Shown piece by piece: positions 1 to 10,476 of a stretch of DNA of 64,000 nucleotides (positions within the stretch are counted from its first letter, which is position 1; every line of letters begins with the position of its first letter). The stretch is from NCBI RefSeq assembly GCF_013372125.1, contig NZ_CP053826.1, positions 620,001 to 684,000 on the forward strand, read 5' to 3'. The stretch is from Campylobacter curvus. Lineage in GTDB: Bacteria; Campylobacterota; Campylobacteria; Campylobacterales; Campylobacteraceae. The notes under the pieces are model-generated. The model was not told the origin of the DNA. It was given only the letters and a program-made list of their open reading frames with translations, and did not search any database. The position numbers and the translations under genes are program-made.

Positions 1-975
1 AAACAGCCTATCTGCAATGCAATATCCTACTTGCTTGGCCTCTTTGCCGCGCTGACAAGGGCTCACGCAGTTGCTGATACACTGGATCTTCGGGCCTTGT
101 CGCTTATCGACTAAATTTAGTAGATTTGTGCGGATACCGCGTGCAGGATAGCCTACCGGGCTTTTTATAAGCTCGATGTCCTCTTTTTTGGCGTTTAAGA
201 TGACCTCTTTGAAGCGGATATTTGCGTCACATTCGTAGGTGCCGATGAAGCGAGTGCCCATTTGCACGCCGTCTGCGCCAAGCTGCATAACCTTTTCGAT
301 ATCCTTTTTATCCCAGATACCGCCGGCAGCGATGAGCGGGAAATCTCCCCACTCCTTTATCTCCTCTTTGACTGGTGCGATGAGCTTTTCTAGCTGATAC
401 TCTGGATCTATGCACTGCTCGTAGGTAAATCCCTGATGGCCTCCGCTTAGAGGACCTTCCAGCACTACTGCGTCGGGCAGGCGTTTGTAGCGCTGCATCC
501 AGCGCTTACAGATGATTTTAAGGGCTTTGGCGCTTGAGACGATAGGCACTAGCGCAATGTTTTTGAAATTTTCGGTAAATTCGGGTAGATTCGTAGGTAG
601 TCCGGCGCCTGAGACGATGATGTTGATCCCGGCCTCACATGCGTCTTTGACGACTCTTGCGTAATCGTTTGCCGCATACATGATATTTACGCCAAGGGGC
701 AGATCACCGCAAATTTTACGAGCGTTTGCGACGATAGCTTTCAGGCCCGCCGTTGAGTAAAAATTTTCGCTGCCAAAAGGTTTTGCGTTTAGCTCCTTAC
801 TGATATATGCGCGGTTTTCATAGTATCCCGTGCCTACGGAGCTGATTATCCCAAGGCCGCCTTCTAGGCTCACGTTGCCCGCTAGCTTGTCCCAGCTGAT
901 ACCAAGCCCCATGCCGCCTTGAAATATCGGGTATTTTATCTCGTATTGTCCTATTTTTAGCGGTTTGAATTCCAT
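1..975 (-). CDS. Nitronate monooxygenase family protein (3' end outside window)
   Basis: The gene runs off the left edge, and 325 codons are visible. The protein starts MEFKPLKIGQYEI and shows the TIM-barrel FMN-enzyme pattern of nitronate monooxygenase/2-nitropropane dioxygenase: an N-terminal QGGMGLGIS segment, a central SGAGLPT loop, then AAGGI and GADGVQMGTRF phosphate-binding turns. The family oxidises nitroalkanes using FMN; the real substrate in Campylobacter is not known. The start overlaps the tyrS stop (TGATG), so the two are translationally coupled. A cysteine-rich segment (around residues 300-315, C-x3-C-x3-C) lies near the cut edge. Family assignment is secure, substrate is not. 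Confidence 0.85.
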   Translation of the reverse strand, partial: MEFKPLKIGQYEIKYPIFQGGMGLGISWDKLAGNVSLEGGLGIISSVGTGYYENRAYISKELNAKPFGSENFYSTAGLKAIVANARKICGDLPLGVNIMYAANDYARVVKDACEAGINIIVSGAGLPTNLPEFTENFKNIALVPIVSSAKALKIICKRWMQRYKRLPDAVVLEGPLSGGHQGFTYEQCIDPEYQLEKLIAPVKEEIKEWGDFPLIAAGGIWDKKDIEKVMQLGADGVQMGTRFIGTYECDANIRFKEVILNAKKEDIELIKSPVGYPARGIRTNLLNLVDKRQGPKIQCISNCVSPCQRGKEAKQVGYCIADRLF

Positions 976-2180
976 CAGACGACCTTTAGCCTCGCAAATT
1001 TTTTCTTGCCTACTTGTAAAACGTAAATTCCGCTCTCAAGCTTTAGCTGCTCGTCGTTTATCTTTTTTTGATCCACGCTCACGGCGTTTGCGGCGATATC
1101 GCGACGTGCTTGAGAATTCGTAGGGCATAGCTTGCAGTGAGTCAAGGCCTCAACTATCCAAGCAGGAGAGCTCATCTCAAAGGTTTCAAGATCGCTTGGT
1201 ATCTGATTTTGCACGTGAACGCTATTAAATTCCTCGCATGCCGCTTTCGCCGCAGCCTCGCCGTGATAGCGAGCCGTGATCTCGTAGGCTAGATCCTCTT
1301 TGGCTTTTTTAGGGTGGTATTTGCCTACATCTACGCTAGCTCTTAGCGCGGCTATCTCGCCTGTGCTCTTTTCGCTCAAAAGATCATACCAGCGCCACAT
1401 GAGCTCGTCGCTGATACTTAGCGTTTTGGCGAACATCTCGTTTGGTGCGTCCGTCACGCCGATGTAGTTACCTAGGCTTTTGCTCATTTTATTTACGCCG
1501 TCAAGCCCCTCAAGTAGCGGCATCATGATGACGGCTTGCTCTTTACCGACATTGTAAATTCGCTGCAACGTGCGTCCCATGAGAAGGTTAAATTTTTGAT
1601 CCGTACCGCCCATTTCGATGTCGCATTTCATCGCGACGCTATCATAGCCTTGCATGAGCGGATATAAAAACTCACTTATCGAGATCGGCGTGCCGGCCTT
1701 TATGCGCTTTTCAAAGTCGTCTCGCTCGAGCATACGAGCTACCGGAAATGTGCTAGCCAGCTCGATCATTCCAGCCGCGCCTAGCTCGTTTGACCAGGTC
1801 GAGTTAAACATTATCTTTGTCTTTGCGGGGTCTAAAATTTTAAAAACCTGCTCCTCGTAGGTTTTGGCGTTTTTTAGCACGGTCTGCTTATCGAGCTTCT
1901 TTCTGGTGGCGGATTTGCCGCTAGGATCGCCGATCTGCCCAGTGAAATCGCCTATCAAAAACTGCACGATCGCACCGTGCTTTTGCAAAAGCGCCATCTT
2001 GCCAAGTACTACGGTGTGGCCTAGATGAAGGTCGGGTGCTGTCGGGTCAAAACCCGCTTTCACATAAAAATTTTCGCCTTTTTCATAGAAATTTTTGATC
2101 AAATTAAATATACGATCCTCGTCGATCATCTCGGCGACGCCTCGTTTGACCTCTTGCATTATTTGCATCAAATCAACCAT
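975..2180 (-). CDS. tyrS: Tyrosyl-tRNA synthetase
   Basis: Class I aminoacyl-tRNA synthetase that charges tRNA-Tyr in the cytoplasm. The 401-aa protein has the HIGH-type motif HLGH at residues 52-55, the GDFTGQIGDPSGKS segment at about 77-89, and the KMSKS motif at 231-235. A C-terminal S4-like RNA-binding domain covers roughly 335-401. The start is supported by AAGGAG five bases upstream of ATG. It is the second-last visible gene of a long minus-strand operon and is followed with one-base overlap by the nitronate monooxygenase gene. Length fits the TyrS subclass with a short C-terminus. Confidence 0.97.
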   Translation of the reverse strand: MVDLMQIMQEVKRGVAEMIDEDRIFNLIKNFYEKGENFYVKAGFDPTAPDLHLGHTVVLGKMALLQKHGAIVQFLIGDFTGQIGDPSGKSATRKKLDKQTVLKNAKTYEEQVFKILDPAKTKIMFNSTWSNELGAAGMIELASTFPVARMLERDDFEKRIKAGTPISISEFLYPLMQGYDSVAMKCDIEMGGTDQKFNLLMGRTLQRIYNVGKEQAVIMMPLLEGLDGVNKMSKSLGNYIGVTDAPNEMFAKTLSISDELMWRWYDLLSEKSTGEIAALRASVDVGKYHPKKAKEDLAYEITARYHGEAAAKAACEEFNSVHVQNQIPSDLETFEMSSPAWIVEALTHCKLCPTNSQARRDIAANAVSVDQKKINDEQLKLESGIYVLQVGKKKFARLKVV

Positions 2181-2195
2181 TTTTTCTCCTTAAAT

Positions 2196-4388
2196 TTAGT
2201 TATGATACGGGTCGCTTTGCGATACGAAATCGATTATCTTGTAGCGCTCTTTTAGCTTGTCTCTTATATCGTTGGCATCGATATTTTCGGCTATCTCGAC
2301 GCTAAGCTCAAACAAATCTCCCGTAACGTCATTGGCTTCGTTTAGCATGATTGTAGCTAAATTCACATCAAGCCGCGCCAGATAGGTCAGGAATTCTGCC
2401 AGTGAGCCTTTGCGGTTTTCTAAATTTAGCAAAATTTTATATCTATACGGTGCATTTCTGGTCCATTTGACGAAGATGATCTCCTCGTTTTTATCCATCA
2501 GTTTGCCCGCTCTTTCGCAGAGCTTATGGTGCACGGTCACGGTGTGCCCGTTTTTAAACCCTACGATGCTGTCACCTCGTTTAGGGTTGCAGCAATAATC
2601 AAACTCGACGTTATTTATTTTATGGTTCGAGTATATCACGATATTTTCAAATTTCTGCTTTTTGATCTGGTATTTGTCGCCAAGTGCTATCAAAAACGGA
2701 CGCTCTTTGCGGATGTATTTTTTAAGGGCGTTGGCTACCTCTTGCAGATACACGGAGTCGGTCGCGGCTTTAAAAATTTTCTTGCTTAAATTTTCGCGCT
2801 CTATCCAGTCCAAGATCCTTTGAGAGGATACGCTAAAGACCGATTTTAGGATGTCGACGGCAATTTTGTGATTTATCTCTTTTATCTTTTGCTTGCAAAA
2901 CGATCGGATAGTCGCGCGTGCTTTACCGGTTCGCACGCTATTCATCCATGAGCAGCGATACTTTGCCTCGTCTCCTGTCACGATGCGCACGATATCGCCG
3001 TTTTTAAGCTCTGTTAGAAGCGGCATCTTGACGCGGTTTATATAAGCTTCTTTGGCGTAAAGGCCTATCTCGGTGTGAATTTCATACGCGTAATCAAGCG
3101 CAGTCGCTCCGCGCGGCAAGGTAAAGACCTCGCCTTTTGGCGAATATACCGCGATATCCTCGATATAAAGGCTGTCTTTTGCGTATTCGTAAAGCTCTTC
3201 AGGATTATTCTCGCTTTCGCCGTTTTGCATACCGATATCGTTTAGCCAGTCTAGCTTAGGGTTTAGCAGGCTGCCTTCGCCGTTTTTATATTTCCAGTGC
3301 GCGGCGACACCGTATTCGGCGGTTTTGTGCATATCGTAGGTGCGAACCTGCGCTTCAAATATGCTTTTGTTATCAAATATCGTCGTATGGATAGTCTGAT
3401 AGCCGTTTTGCTTTGGAAGTGCGATGTAGTCCTTAAAGCGCGAGATCAAAGGGTTGAAATTTATATGTAAATTTCCAAGCGCAAGGTAACAATCAAGCGG
3501 TTTTTGCACGATGATGCGTATAGCTAACAAGTCAAGCACCTCCTCGATAGAGATGCCCTTTCGCTGCATTTTTAGGTATATCGAGTAGTAGTGCTTTATA
3601 CGTTTTTGAATTTCAAAGCTTCCCTCACTAAAGCCGTTTTGAAGTAAAATTTGACCGACTTTTTCATAAAAGGCGTTGAGCTTTAGCGCGAGCTGCTGCT
3701 TGTGTTTATCCAGGTAGTTGTAAATTTTGGCGTATTCATCGGGCATGGCGTATTTAAAGCTTAGATCTTCGAGCAAATTTTTGATAGATGAAATTCCAAG
3801 CCTATGCGCTATCGGAGCGTAAACCATCAGTGTCTCTTCGGCTATGCGTTTTTGCTTTTCTGGAGCTAGCGCATCGAGAGTGAGCATGTTGTGCAACCTG
3901 TCGCAAAGTTTTACGACAAGCACGCGCACGTCTTCGATGGATATTAAAAGCATACGCCTAAACGTAAGGGCGGACGAGGCTAAGCGCTCGTTGCTATCCG
4001 AGCTTGCGAGCTTGTCCTCTCTTATGGCTACGATCTTGGTAAGCCCTTCGACCAGCTTTGCGACCTCTTCGCCAAATTCCGTTTGTACCTGCGCTAACGT
4101 AGTGTCGGTATCCTCGACCACATCGTGTAGCAGTGCGGCGATGACCATATTTTCATCGCCACCCATATACGAGACGATGCAAGCTACCAAGATAGGATGT
4201 ATCGCATACGGTTCGCCGCTTTTTCGGTATTGACCGGAGTGCGAAGTCACGCAGGTGTCTATGGCTTTTTGCAGTAGCGGTGTTTGCTCGCAGAGCGAAA
4301 AGAGCAACGCCATTACATCGGGCACGTTTCTACATGCCGATATCTCGTCTATGAGCTGCTCTATGAATATACTATTTTCCTTCAACAA
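2196..4388 (-). CDS. spoT: Bifunctional (p)ppGpp synthetase/hydrolase
   Basis: RelA/SpoT homologue of 730 aa. It makes and degrades the alarmone (p)ppGpp and controls the stringent response. An N-terminal HD hydrolase domain is intact ([14 protein letters not shown] around residue 85), followed by the synthetase domain ([11 protein letters not shown] linking region, then [13 protein letters not shown] around 325), a TGS domain ([19 protein letters not shown]) and a C-terminal ACT domain with the [10 protein letters not shown] start. Both catalytic domains look complete, so this is probably the only RSH enzyme, as in other Campylobacter. The start is TTG, inside the last codons of rpoZ (17-nt overlap); two adjacent TTG codons make the exact start uncertain by one residue. 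Confidence 0.95.
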   Translation of the reverse strand: MLKENSIFIEQLIDEISACRNVPDVMALLFSLCEQTPLLQKAIDTCVTSHSGQYRKSGEPYAIHPILVACIVSYMGGDENMVIAALLHDVVEDTDTTLAQVQTEFGEEVAKLVEGLTKIVAIREDKLASSDSNERLASSALTFRRMLLISIEDVRVLVVKLCDRLHNMLTLDALAPEKQKRIAEETLMVYAPIAHRLGISSIKNLLEDLSFKYAMPDEYAKIYNYLDKHKQQLALKLNAFYEKVGQILLQNGFSEGSFEIQKRIKHYYSIYLKMQRKGISIEEVLDLLAIRIIVQKPLDCYLALGNLHINFNPLISRFKDYIALPKQNGYQTIHTTIFDNKSIFEAQVRTYDMHKTAEYGVAAHWKYKNGEGSLLNPKLDWLNDIGMQNGESENNPEELYEYAKDSLYIEDIAVYSPKGEVFTLPRGATALDYAYEIHTEIGLYAKEAYINRVKMPLLTELKNGDIVRIVTGDEAKYRCSWMNSVRTGKARATIRSFCKQKIKEINHKIAVDILKSVFSVSSQRILDWIERENLSKKIFKAATDSVYLQEVANALKKYIRKERPFLIALGDKYQIKKQKFENIVIYSNHKINNVEFDYCCNPKRGDSIVGFKNGHTVTVHHKLCERAGKLMDKNEEIIFVKWTRNAPYRYKILLNLENRKGSLAEFLTYLARLDVNLATIMLNEANDVTGDLFELSVEIAENIDANDIRDKLKERYKIIDFVSQSDPYHN

Positions 4389-4587
4389 TAGCCTCTAGCC
4401 CTATCTTTCCCTCTGCGACTTCCATGAGTGCGATGTCGGCAAATTTCATCTTGGAAGTATCACCGTCTATGAGCGCTTGCGCGCCGTTTGCAAGCGCTTC
4501 AGCACGCTTTGCCACGATCAAAGACAGCTTGTATCTGTCGTCTCCGATTTGTTTTAGTGCTTTTGCCGTGATTTGTTCGGTTCTCAT
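4372..4587 (-). CDS. rpoZ: RNA polymerase omega subunit
   Basis: A 71-aa protein starting [21 protein letters not shown], matching the short epsilonproteobacterial omega subunit: an N-terminal segment with [15 protein letters not shown], then the RPB6-type helix. Omega stabilises beta-prime during RNA polymerase assembly and in other bacteria takes part in ppGpp binding, which suits its position directly before spoT. The 3' end overlaps the spoT start. Position between pyrH and spoT is the conserved Campylobacter arrangement. Confidence 0.93.
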   Translation of the reverse strand: MRTEQITAKALKQIGDDRYKLSLIVAKRAEALANGAQALIDGDTSKMKFADIALMEVAEGKIGLEAIVEGK

Positions 4588-4605
4588 TTTTATCCTTTTA
4601 AAATT

Positions 4606-5373
<768 letters not shown>

Positions 5374-5393
5374 TTAATGCAGTGCAAGAGTGG

Positions 5394-6620
5394 CTATTTT
5401 AGGCTGATGAGCTCGAGCGGGTCGATGTGGTAGTTTTTTTGTGTCACTTCAAATGTCAGATCGTTTCTGACTCGTCCGATCACGTATCCTTTTTGCACCA
5501 TCGAGCCGACCTTTATGGTAGGGGCTATCTGGCTTAGATGAGCATATATGGTGTGGATGCCGTTGTCGTTTTCTACGATGACGACATTATCTAGCATAGG
5601 GGTTTGTTTGGCAAAGACGACCTTGCCGTTTAGCACGCTTTTCACCTTTGCGTCAGGAGTGTTCGAGCGCAGCACTACTGACTCGTTGAAAATTTTGATG
5701 TTATATATGGGATCAACATAGTTGCCGAATTTTTGCTTCACGCTAAAGCCTTCTAAAGGCGCTATCGTCTTTGCGCCGGTATATCTTTTTACCGAGCTTG
5801 TTTGATAGCTCGAGCCCATTTGTTTGACGCCGGAGCCTTCATTTTTTGGCTTACCGCCAGCTGTTTTTTGCTCGGCTTTGCGTCTAGCCTCTTGAGCCGC
5901 CGCGTCCTCGCGTTTTTGCATGATCGCTAGCTGCTCGAGTGTCTTTCTTAGCTCATCTTGTTGAGCTTGCAGCTTTGCAAGCTTTTTGGTGTAAATTTCC
6001 TTGTCTCGTTTCAGGTTGTTTATAGTGCTTTTTTGATTGCTCTCAAGCGCTACTAGGTCACTTTGCTTGCGTCTGTAGTTTTTTATGCTGGAATTTATCT
6101 CGTTTATCTTGTTTGATTGCGATTTTATCTGATTTATCGTATCTTCGTAGTTTTTGCTTAGCTTCTTGAAGTCCTCTTTTGTTATGCTGTTTAGCTTCAT
6201 TAAAATTTGCGAGACCATGATGCTATCCTCGCTCTCTTTGCTCTCATCACCCGATAAAAGTAGGTCAAACGACAGATCCTCGGCGATTATCCTTATCATG
6301 TTTTGCTCGAGCTCTTTTTGCGTTTTGGCTAGCTCCTGATTTTGCTTGGTAAGCTTGTCAAGCTCGCCAAGTGCGTTTGTCGCGTTACCTTCTAGGGCTG
6401 AAATTTGAGACTTTAAATTTGAGATATCAGAGCCTATACCTTTTAGCTTTTTCTCGCCGCTTACGATGTCGCTTGCCAGATCGTCAAGCTTTTTGTTTAG
6501 CTGCTGCGACATTGCCTCACTGGAGCGTAGCGAGCTCGTGGAGTCTTTTATCTTTTCTTGCGTACTTGGTGCTGCGAGCAGCCCACTCAAAAAAGCTAGG
6601 ATAAATATAAATTTTCTCAT
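5394..6620 (-). CDS. EnvC-like murein hydrolase activator with degenerate LytM domain
   Basis: Periplasmic 408-aa protein: cleavable signal peptide (MRKFIFILAFLSGLLAA), a long coiled coil at about residues 25-245 rich in K/E/Q heptads, a low-complexity linker, and a C-terminal M23/LytM-like domain from about 285. The zinc-binding pattern of active M23 peptidases is missing: the first His position falls in KIFNES, and the usual H-x-H is replaced around LTFEVTQ, although YAHLS remains. This is the EnvC state, in which the domain activates amidases instead of cutting peptidoglycan. It overlaps ftsX by 4 nt and follows ftsE-ftsX, the expected partners of EnvC. Amidase activation is inferred from the family. 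Confidence 0.85.
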   Translation of the reverse strand: MRKFIFILAFLSGLLAAPSTQEKIKDSTSSLRSSEAMSQQLNKKLDDLASDIVSGEKKLKGIGSDISNLKSQISALEGNATNALGELDKLTKQNQELAKTQKELEQNMIRIIAEDLSFDLLLSGDESKESEDSIMVSQILMKLNSITKEDFKKLSKNYEDTINQIKSQSNKINEINSSIKNYRRKQSDLVALESNQKSTINNLKRDKEIYTKKLAKLQAQQDELRKTLEQLAIMQKREDAAAQEARRKAEQKTAGGKPKNEGSGVKQMGSSYQTSSVKRYTGAKTIAPLEGFSVKQKFGNYVDPIYNIKIFNESVVLRSNTPDAKVKSVLNGKVVFAKQTPMLDNVVIVENDNGIHTIYAHLSQIAPTIKVGSMVQKGYVIGRVRNDLTFEVTQKNYHIDPLELISLK

Positions 6621-7432
6621 ATATCGCTTTTTCTCGCTTTTCTCATCACAAGGCTGACTACGAATATGCTGAGTAAAAGCGCGATGCCAAAGAGTATCGG
6701 CACCTCTTTTGTTATATCAAGGGCCGGCAGGACGACGTCGATCTGTCTCACGAGATCGCTGAAAAATTCGATGTTAGGCAGAGCAAAGAAAAATCCTGCG
6801 ACGATCAGCGTGGCTACGATGCTGTCTGTTATCGCGCTTTTATAAAGCATGGCGCTTTTTAGCCAAAAAGGCGCACCAAATAGCGTCATTATCTCTATGC
6901 GCTCCTTATGCTCGTAAAGCCAAATCCTAACTTGCTTGAACATAAGCATTATGCCGATGACGCCTAAGATACACATGAACATATATGAAAGCATCTTGGC
7001 TAAATTTAAAATTTTAAAGACCTTGTCGTGTGTCTTTGAAAAGGTCTCGACGCGGCTAACTCCGTCTATTTTTTGCAGCTTGGCCTTTACGTCGTTCATA
7101 AATTTTGGCGTCGGGAAGGAATTTAGCTTTAGCGAATAAAATTTAGGCAAAGCGTTTTGCAAGACGGATAAATTTTTAGACGAGATGTCGTTTGAGAGCC
7201 TGTCGATTATCTTTTTGGTGCTAAGAGGCTCGAGCGAGGCGAAAGTATTTACCAGAGGCCTTATATCCGCGTCGTTTAGCTCTTTGTTCGAGACGATCAC
7301 GATGTTGTAGTCGTTGCTCATCAAATTTTCATAGTTTTTTACCACCTTGTCTGCCGTCATGCTAAATTCTGCCGCAAAAAGCAGGGCGATTAGCGGGAAT
7401 ATAAATCCCAAATGATCTCTAAGCGATTTCAT
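6617..7432 (-). CDS. ftsX: Cell division protein FtsX
   Basis: Integral membrane subunit of the FtsEX complex, 271 aa. One N-terminal transmembrane helix (about 9-26) precedes a periplasmic domain of about 125 residues containing the LKLNSFPTPKF stretch, and three more helices follow (about 150-172, 200-220, 245-265), the standard FtsX topology. FtsX passes the ATPase state of FtsE to periplasmic EnvC-type activators. It overlaps ftsE by 14 nt and the envC-like gene by 4 nt, so the three are probably translated together. Confidence 0.92.
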   Translation of the reverse strand: MKSLRDHLGFIFPLIALLFAAEFSMTADKVVKNYENLMSNDYNIVIVSNKELNDADIRPLVNTFASLEPLSTKKIIDRLSNDISSKNLSVLQNALPKFYSLKLNSFPTPKFMNDVKAKLQKIDGVSRVETFSKTHDKVFKILNLAKMLSYMFMCILGVIGIMLMFKQVRIWLYEHKERIEIMTLFGAPFWLKSAMLYKSAITDSIVATLIVAGFFFALPNIEFFSDLVRQIDVVLPALDITKEVPILFGIALLLSIFVVSLVMRKARKSDI

Positions 7433-8090
7433 GCACGCCTCCGTTTTCTATGACGAAATGTCGATACGGTATGCGCAGGGTCGATGGTATGTGGTGTGTC
7501 ACCACGACCACGCTCGTGCCTAGGAATTCTCGTGCGGATTTTAGTAGCGACCAGATGACGTCGCTTGAATATTCGTCCAAATTTCCGGTCGGCTCGTCGC
7601 ATAAAAGCAAATTTGGATTATGCGCCAAGGCCCTTGCCATCGCGACTCGTTGCTGCTCGCCGCCGCTTAACTCGACAGGGTATTTGTCGGCTTTATGAAG
7701 CATATTGACGTGCTTTAGCAGCTTTGTGACCTGTTTTTTACATACGCTTTGAGTTATGCCCTTGATGATGAGAGGCAGCATCACGTTTTTCTCGACGCTC
7801 CACTCGTTTATGAGGCGATAGTTTTGAAATATTATCCCAACCCTTTGTCTAAGCTCGCTGAGCTCCTTATCGTTTATGCCTCTCATCGAGGCCATACAGA
7901 CGTTTAGATCGCCCGCTAGCGGCGCTATCTCGCCATAAAACGACTTTAACAGCGTAGATTTGCCACTTCCGCTTTTGCCTGTTATAAATACAAAATCATT
8001 TGCCATGATGTCTAAATTTGCACTATTTATCACGATCTCGTTGCGTTCGTATGCGAGGCTTAGATTGCGAGCGCTAATAATTTCTTGCAT
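7419..8090 (-). CDS. ftsE: Cell division ATP-binding protein FtsE
   Basis: ABC ATPase of 223 aa with Walker A GKSGSGKST (about 38-46), Q-loop IFQNYRLI, signature LSGGEQQRVAMARA and Walker B LLLCDEPTGNLDE. It powers FtsX, coupling division-site peptidoglycan hydrolysis to the cytoplasm. The ALAHNPNLLLCDEPTGNLD segment is typical of FtsE/LolD-type ATPases, and the following ftsX fixes the identity. It overlaps trmB upstream by 17 nt. Confidence 0.95.
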   Translation of the reverse strand: MQEIISARNLSLAYERNEIVINSANLDIMANDFVFITGKSGSGKSTLLKSFYGEIAPLAGDLNVCMASMRGINDKELSELRQRVGIIFQNYRLINEWSVEKNVMLPLIIKGITQSVCKKQVTKLLKHVNMLHKADKYPVELSGGEQQRVAMARALAHNPNLLLCDEPTGNLDEYSSDVIWSLLKSAREFLGTSVVVVTHHIPSTLRIPYRHFVIENGGVHEIA

Positions 8091-9267
8091 TTGCCAAATA
8101 CTCCTTCAAAACTGCATGCGCGCTTAAATTTTCTCTTGTGAGCAGGGGCTTTTTTATGAAATACTCACACCCATTTGCGTCTAGCTTTACAAAGCATTGC
8201 TCCGGTTTATTGAATGCGCCAAAAGCGACTTTTAGCAGTATACTTTGCTCGTCTATGATATAAATTTCCTCAAAATGCACGAAAAAATCGTCCATTTTTA
8301 TCGTCTCGTTTTTAAAATTTCTAACGATCTTTTGAACATCGTAAATTTCGCCGAAATTTAGCTCACCATTTAACTCATGCTCGTCGCTTAGGACGTTACA
8401 AGTATAAAGCATATCGTAAATGTCCTTATCTTGGCGCTTCCAGCGATCCTCGTATTTACTGCTGATTTGTAAATTTCGGTTTTTATAAACTAAAATTTGA
8501 GCGCCGTTTAGGTCTAGGAAATGACGCATGCTAAAGTCGCAGTATTCGCGCGAGTCGGTCCTAAGCTCAAAATTTCCGCCTGTTTTCAAAACCCTCTCGC
8601 ACTCTTTTGCAAAGGCCTGCGACACGACACGTCTGTGCTCGGCCTTATCCCAAGGCACCGGAAAATGCAAGAAAATTTTATCCGCTAAATTTGAGCCTAT
8701 AAGCGATAAAAACAGCCTTGCGTCGGTGTTTATTAGGCGGATATTGCTTAAATTTTGCGCATTTGCCAGCTTTGCGACCTGCTCGATACTTGGTTTATAG
8801 ACCTCGATGCCGATGACTAGGGCCTTAGCATTGTTTTGCGCTTGAAATAGCAGATGACGCCCAGAGCCAAAGCCGATCTCGATGAAAATTTGGCTAAATT
8901 TCGCCCGTAGCTCGTTAAATTCTGCCAGGAATTCTTTCATATCCGAGATAGCGCTAGTTTTACGCGTGAGGTGAGTGCTTTTAACCGCCATCGCTTCGCT
9001 TAAGACGCCGTTTGTGTTTTCGTCGCGATAGACGCAAAGCGCCTTTTGCAAAAGGCCTATCTTGGCAGGCTTTGTTAGCTTTTCGCCCTTTATTACAAAG
9101 CCCTCTTTATCCGTGCATTTTTTTACGATAATAAAGAAATTTTCATCGGCGCTTTGAGTAAAGACCAGCTTTTCGCTCCTGCCTTGCGCCTCCCACAAAA
9201 ACCGCACATCATCTTTGCCGAAAGGATAGGCCCTGTCTTTTAGGCTTTTGGCTATGAAATTTGGCAT
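8074..9267 (-). CDS. trmB: tRNA (guanine-N7-)-methyltransferase
   Basis: SAM-dependent methyltransferase that forms m7G46 in tRNA variable loops. At 397 aa it is much longer than the roughly 240-aa E. coli enzyme, because epsilonproteobacterial TrmB has extra N- and C-terminal regions. The catalytic core starts near residue 130 with the SAM motif IEIGFGSGRHLL, followed by the family motif FLHFPVPWDKAEHRR and then ERVLKTGGNFELRTD. The start overlaps the preceding gene's stop (TAATG). It is in the same minus-strand operon as ftsE. Confidence 0.92.
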   Translation of the reverse strand: MPNFIAKSLKDRAYPFGKDDVRFLWEAQGRSEKLVFTQSADENFFIIVKKCTDKEGFVIKGEKLTKPAKIGLLQKALCVYRDENTNGVLSEAMAVKSTHLTRKTSAISDMKEFLAEFNELRAKFSQIFIEIGFGSGRHLLFQAQNNAKALVIGIEVYKPSIEQVAKLANAQNLSNIRLINTDARLFLSLIGSNLADKIFLHFPVPWDKAEHRRVVSQAFAKECERVLKTGGNFELRTDSREYCDFSMRHFLDLNGAQILVYKNRNLQISSKYEDRWKRQDKDIYDMLYTCNVLSDEHELNGELNFGEIYDVQKIVRNFKNETIKMDDFFVHFEEIYIIDEQSILLKVAFGAFNKPEQCFVKLDANGCEYFIKKPLLTRENLSAHAVLKEYLANARNY

Positions 9268-9797
9268 TATTTGATGCTTATTTCCACTTTGGCCGATTTG
9301 TCCGAGCCGATGCCAAATTCATCGACTGCGATTATTTGATAGGTGTAGGTAGCGCCCGGCTGCACGCTGGTATCGGTGTAGCTTGTGCCGATGATACCGT
9401 TTATCGTGCGCTCGCTGCCGCCCTCTCTATAAAGCGTGTATGAGGTCGCGCGCTCTACGCCGTTCCAGCTTAAATTTGCACCGCTACCATCAAACGAAGC
9501 CGAAGTAAATGTCGGAGCCGCAGGGGCGGCTAGCGTCTGACCAAGGACCGGTTCGTCTTGCTTTAGGCTTTCAAGGCCGTCTTTATCGACGACCGTGACC
9601 TTATAGTATCTTTGCGTACCGTTTGAATTCAGCAGATCCTCGTATGAGTTGCTCGTGGTCTTGGCCAGATAGGTGTAGGGCAAAATTTTACTCATCGTCC
9701 TATATACGTTGTAGTGCGAGAAATCCTCGCCTACCGCGCTGTCCCAAGTGATGACGATCTTTTTTGGCGCTGTCGTAGTGGCCTGTAAATTCGTCAC
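9267..9797 (-). pseudogene. flpA: flpA 3' part: fibronectin type III domains 3-4, out of frame with the 5' part
   Basis: This 176-aa reading frame holds two fibronectin type III repeats (about residues 5-95 and 96-176, each ending in a YTYQI or YYKVTV-type strand) and has no secretion signal. It begins at a GTG only 5 nt after the stop of the upstream fragment, in the -1 register. Read upstream without the stop, the frame continues as ...YPRGVTNLQA, so one base difference in the CCCTAGGGGC stretch near 9800 would join the two halves into a single four-domain lipoprotein. C. jejuni has one uninterrupted fibronectin-binding lipoprotein FlpA at this locus. Either a true disruption or a sequencing error; separate translation from the GTG (AAGGAG lies 13 nt upstream) is possible but would leave the product in the cytoplasm. 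Confidence 0.75.
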
Positions 9798-9801
9798 GCC
9801 C

Positions 9802-10476
9802 CTAGGGTAACTCCTTTGTGGTCGCGCTTATGTTTTGGCTAGGTTTTGAGACAGTGCCGGATGTGGTTTTGACGAAAATTCTATATTCATACCCTTTGCC
9901 GTCTTTTACGTCGCTATCAATGTATTCGGCGTTTAGTCTGCCCTTGACCTCTGCGATCTTGCTCCAGTTGTTCCTGCCTGCGTCGCTTCTTTCTATGATG
10001 TAGCTGGCGACGCGTGTGTCAGGATGCGGACGCCAGACTAGCTTGACTCTTGAAGGAAGTCCCGTGATGGCCTGCGCGAAGGGGACTGAGTCTAGTAGGG
10101 CCTTTGTGGTCGCGGTGACGGTCACGCCCGGGCCCGAGATGGCATTTTGCGAATAGCTTCTCATCTGATATGCATATGTAGTCTCCGGGGCTAGGTTGTA
10201 ATCTACATAGTGTGTCGCAAAGCGATCTTTGATGTTTGCTACGATCTGCATTTTGGAATTCGCCTCGTTTGGATTTGAGCGGTAAAGATAGTATCCGATG
10301 ACGCTCTCGTCGTTTGTCGGACTCCATTCAAAGGCTACTTCGGTCATGTCGGATATGGTTTTTAGGCTATTGATAGTCGGTAGGGACGGGTTTTGCTGAG
10401 TCGGAACGCTAGATGCGCATCCAGCTATCAATGCCGCTAAAAGCGGCGTCAAGAGACTTCGGACAAATTTTCTCAT
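9802..10476 (-). CDS. flpA: flpA 5' part: lipoprotein signal plus fibronectin type III domains 1-2
   Basis: Outer-membrane adhesin-type lipoprotein. The chosen start gives MRKFVRSLLTPLLAALIAGC, an ideal signal peptide with lipobox ending IAGC (Cys20), preceded by AAGGAG seven bases upstream. The longer upstream frame lacks a signal and is rejected. Two fibronectin type III domains follow (about residues 33-125 and 126-222) with the characteristic GYYLYRS and YIIERSD strands. In C. jejuni the homologue FlpA binds host fibronectin. Here the frame stops after ...ATTKELP, and the remaining two domains lie in another frame immediately downstream. The first 68 nt overlap the 3' end of the pseudouridine synthase gene. 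Confidence 0.82.
   Translation of the reverse strand: MRKFVRSLLTPLLAALIAGCASSVPTQQNPSLPTINSLKTISDMTEVAFEWSPTNDESVIGYYLYRSNPNEANSKMQIVANIKDRFATHYVDYNLAPETTYAYQMRSYSQNAISGPGVTVTATTKALLDSVPFAQAITGLPSRVKLVWRPHPDTRVASYIIERSDAGRNNWSKIAEVKGRLNAEYIDSDVKDGKGYEYRIFVKTTSGTVSKPSQNISATTKELP

Noticed and set aside
5394-6620. Active M23 endopeptidase
   Set aside because: The H-x3-D and H-x-H zinc ligands are not present in the C-terminal domain.
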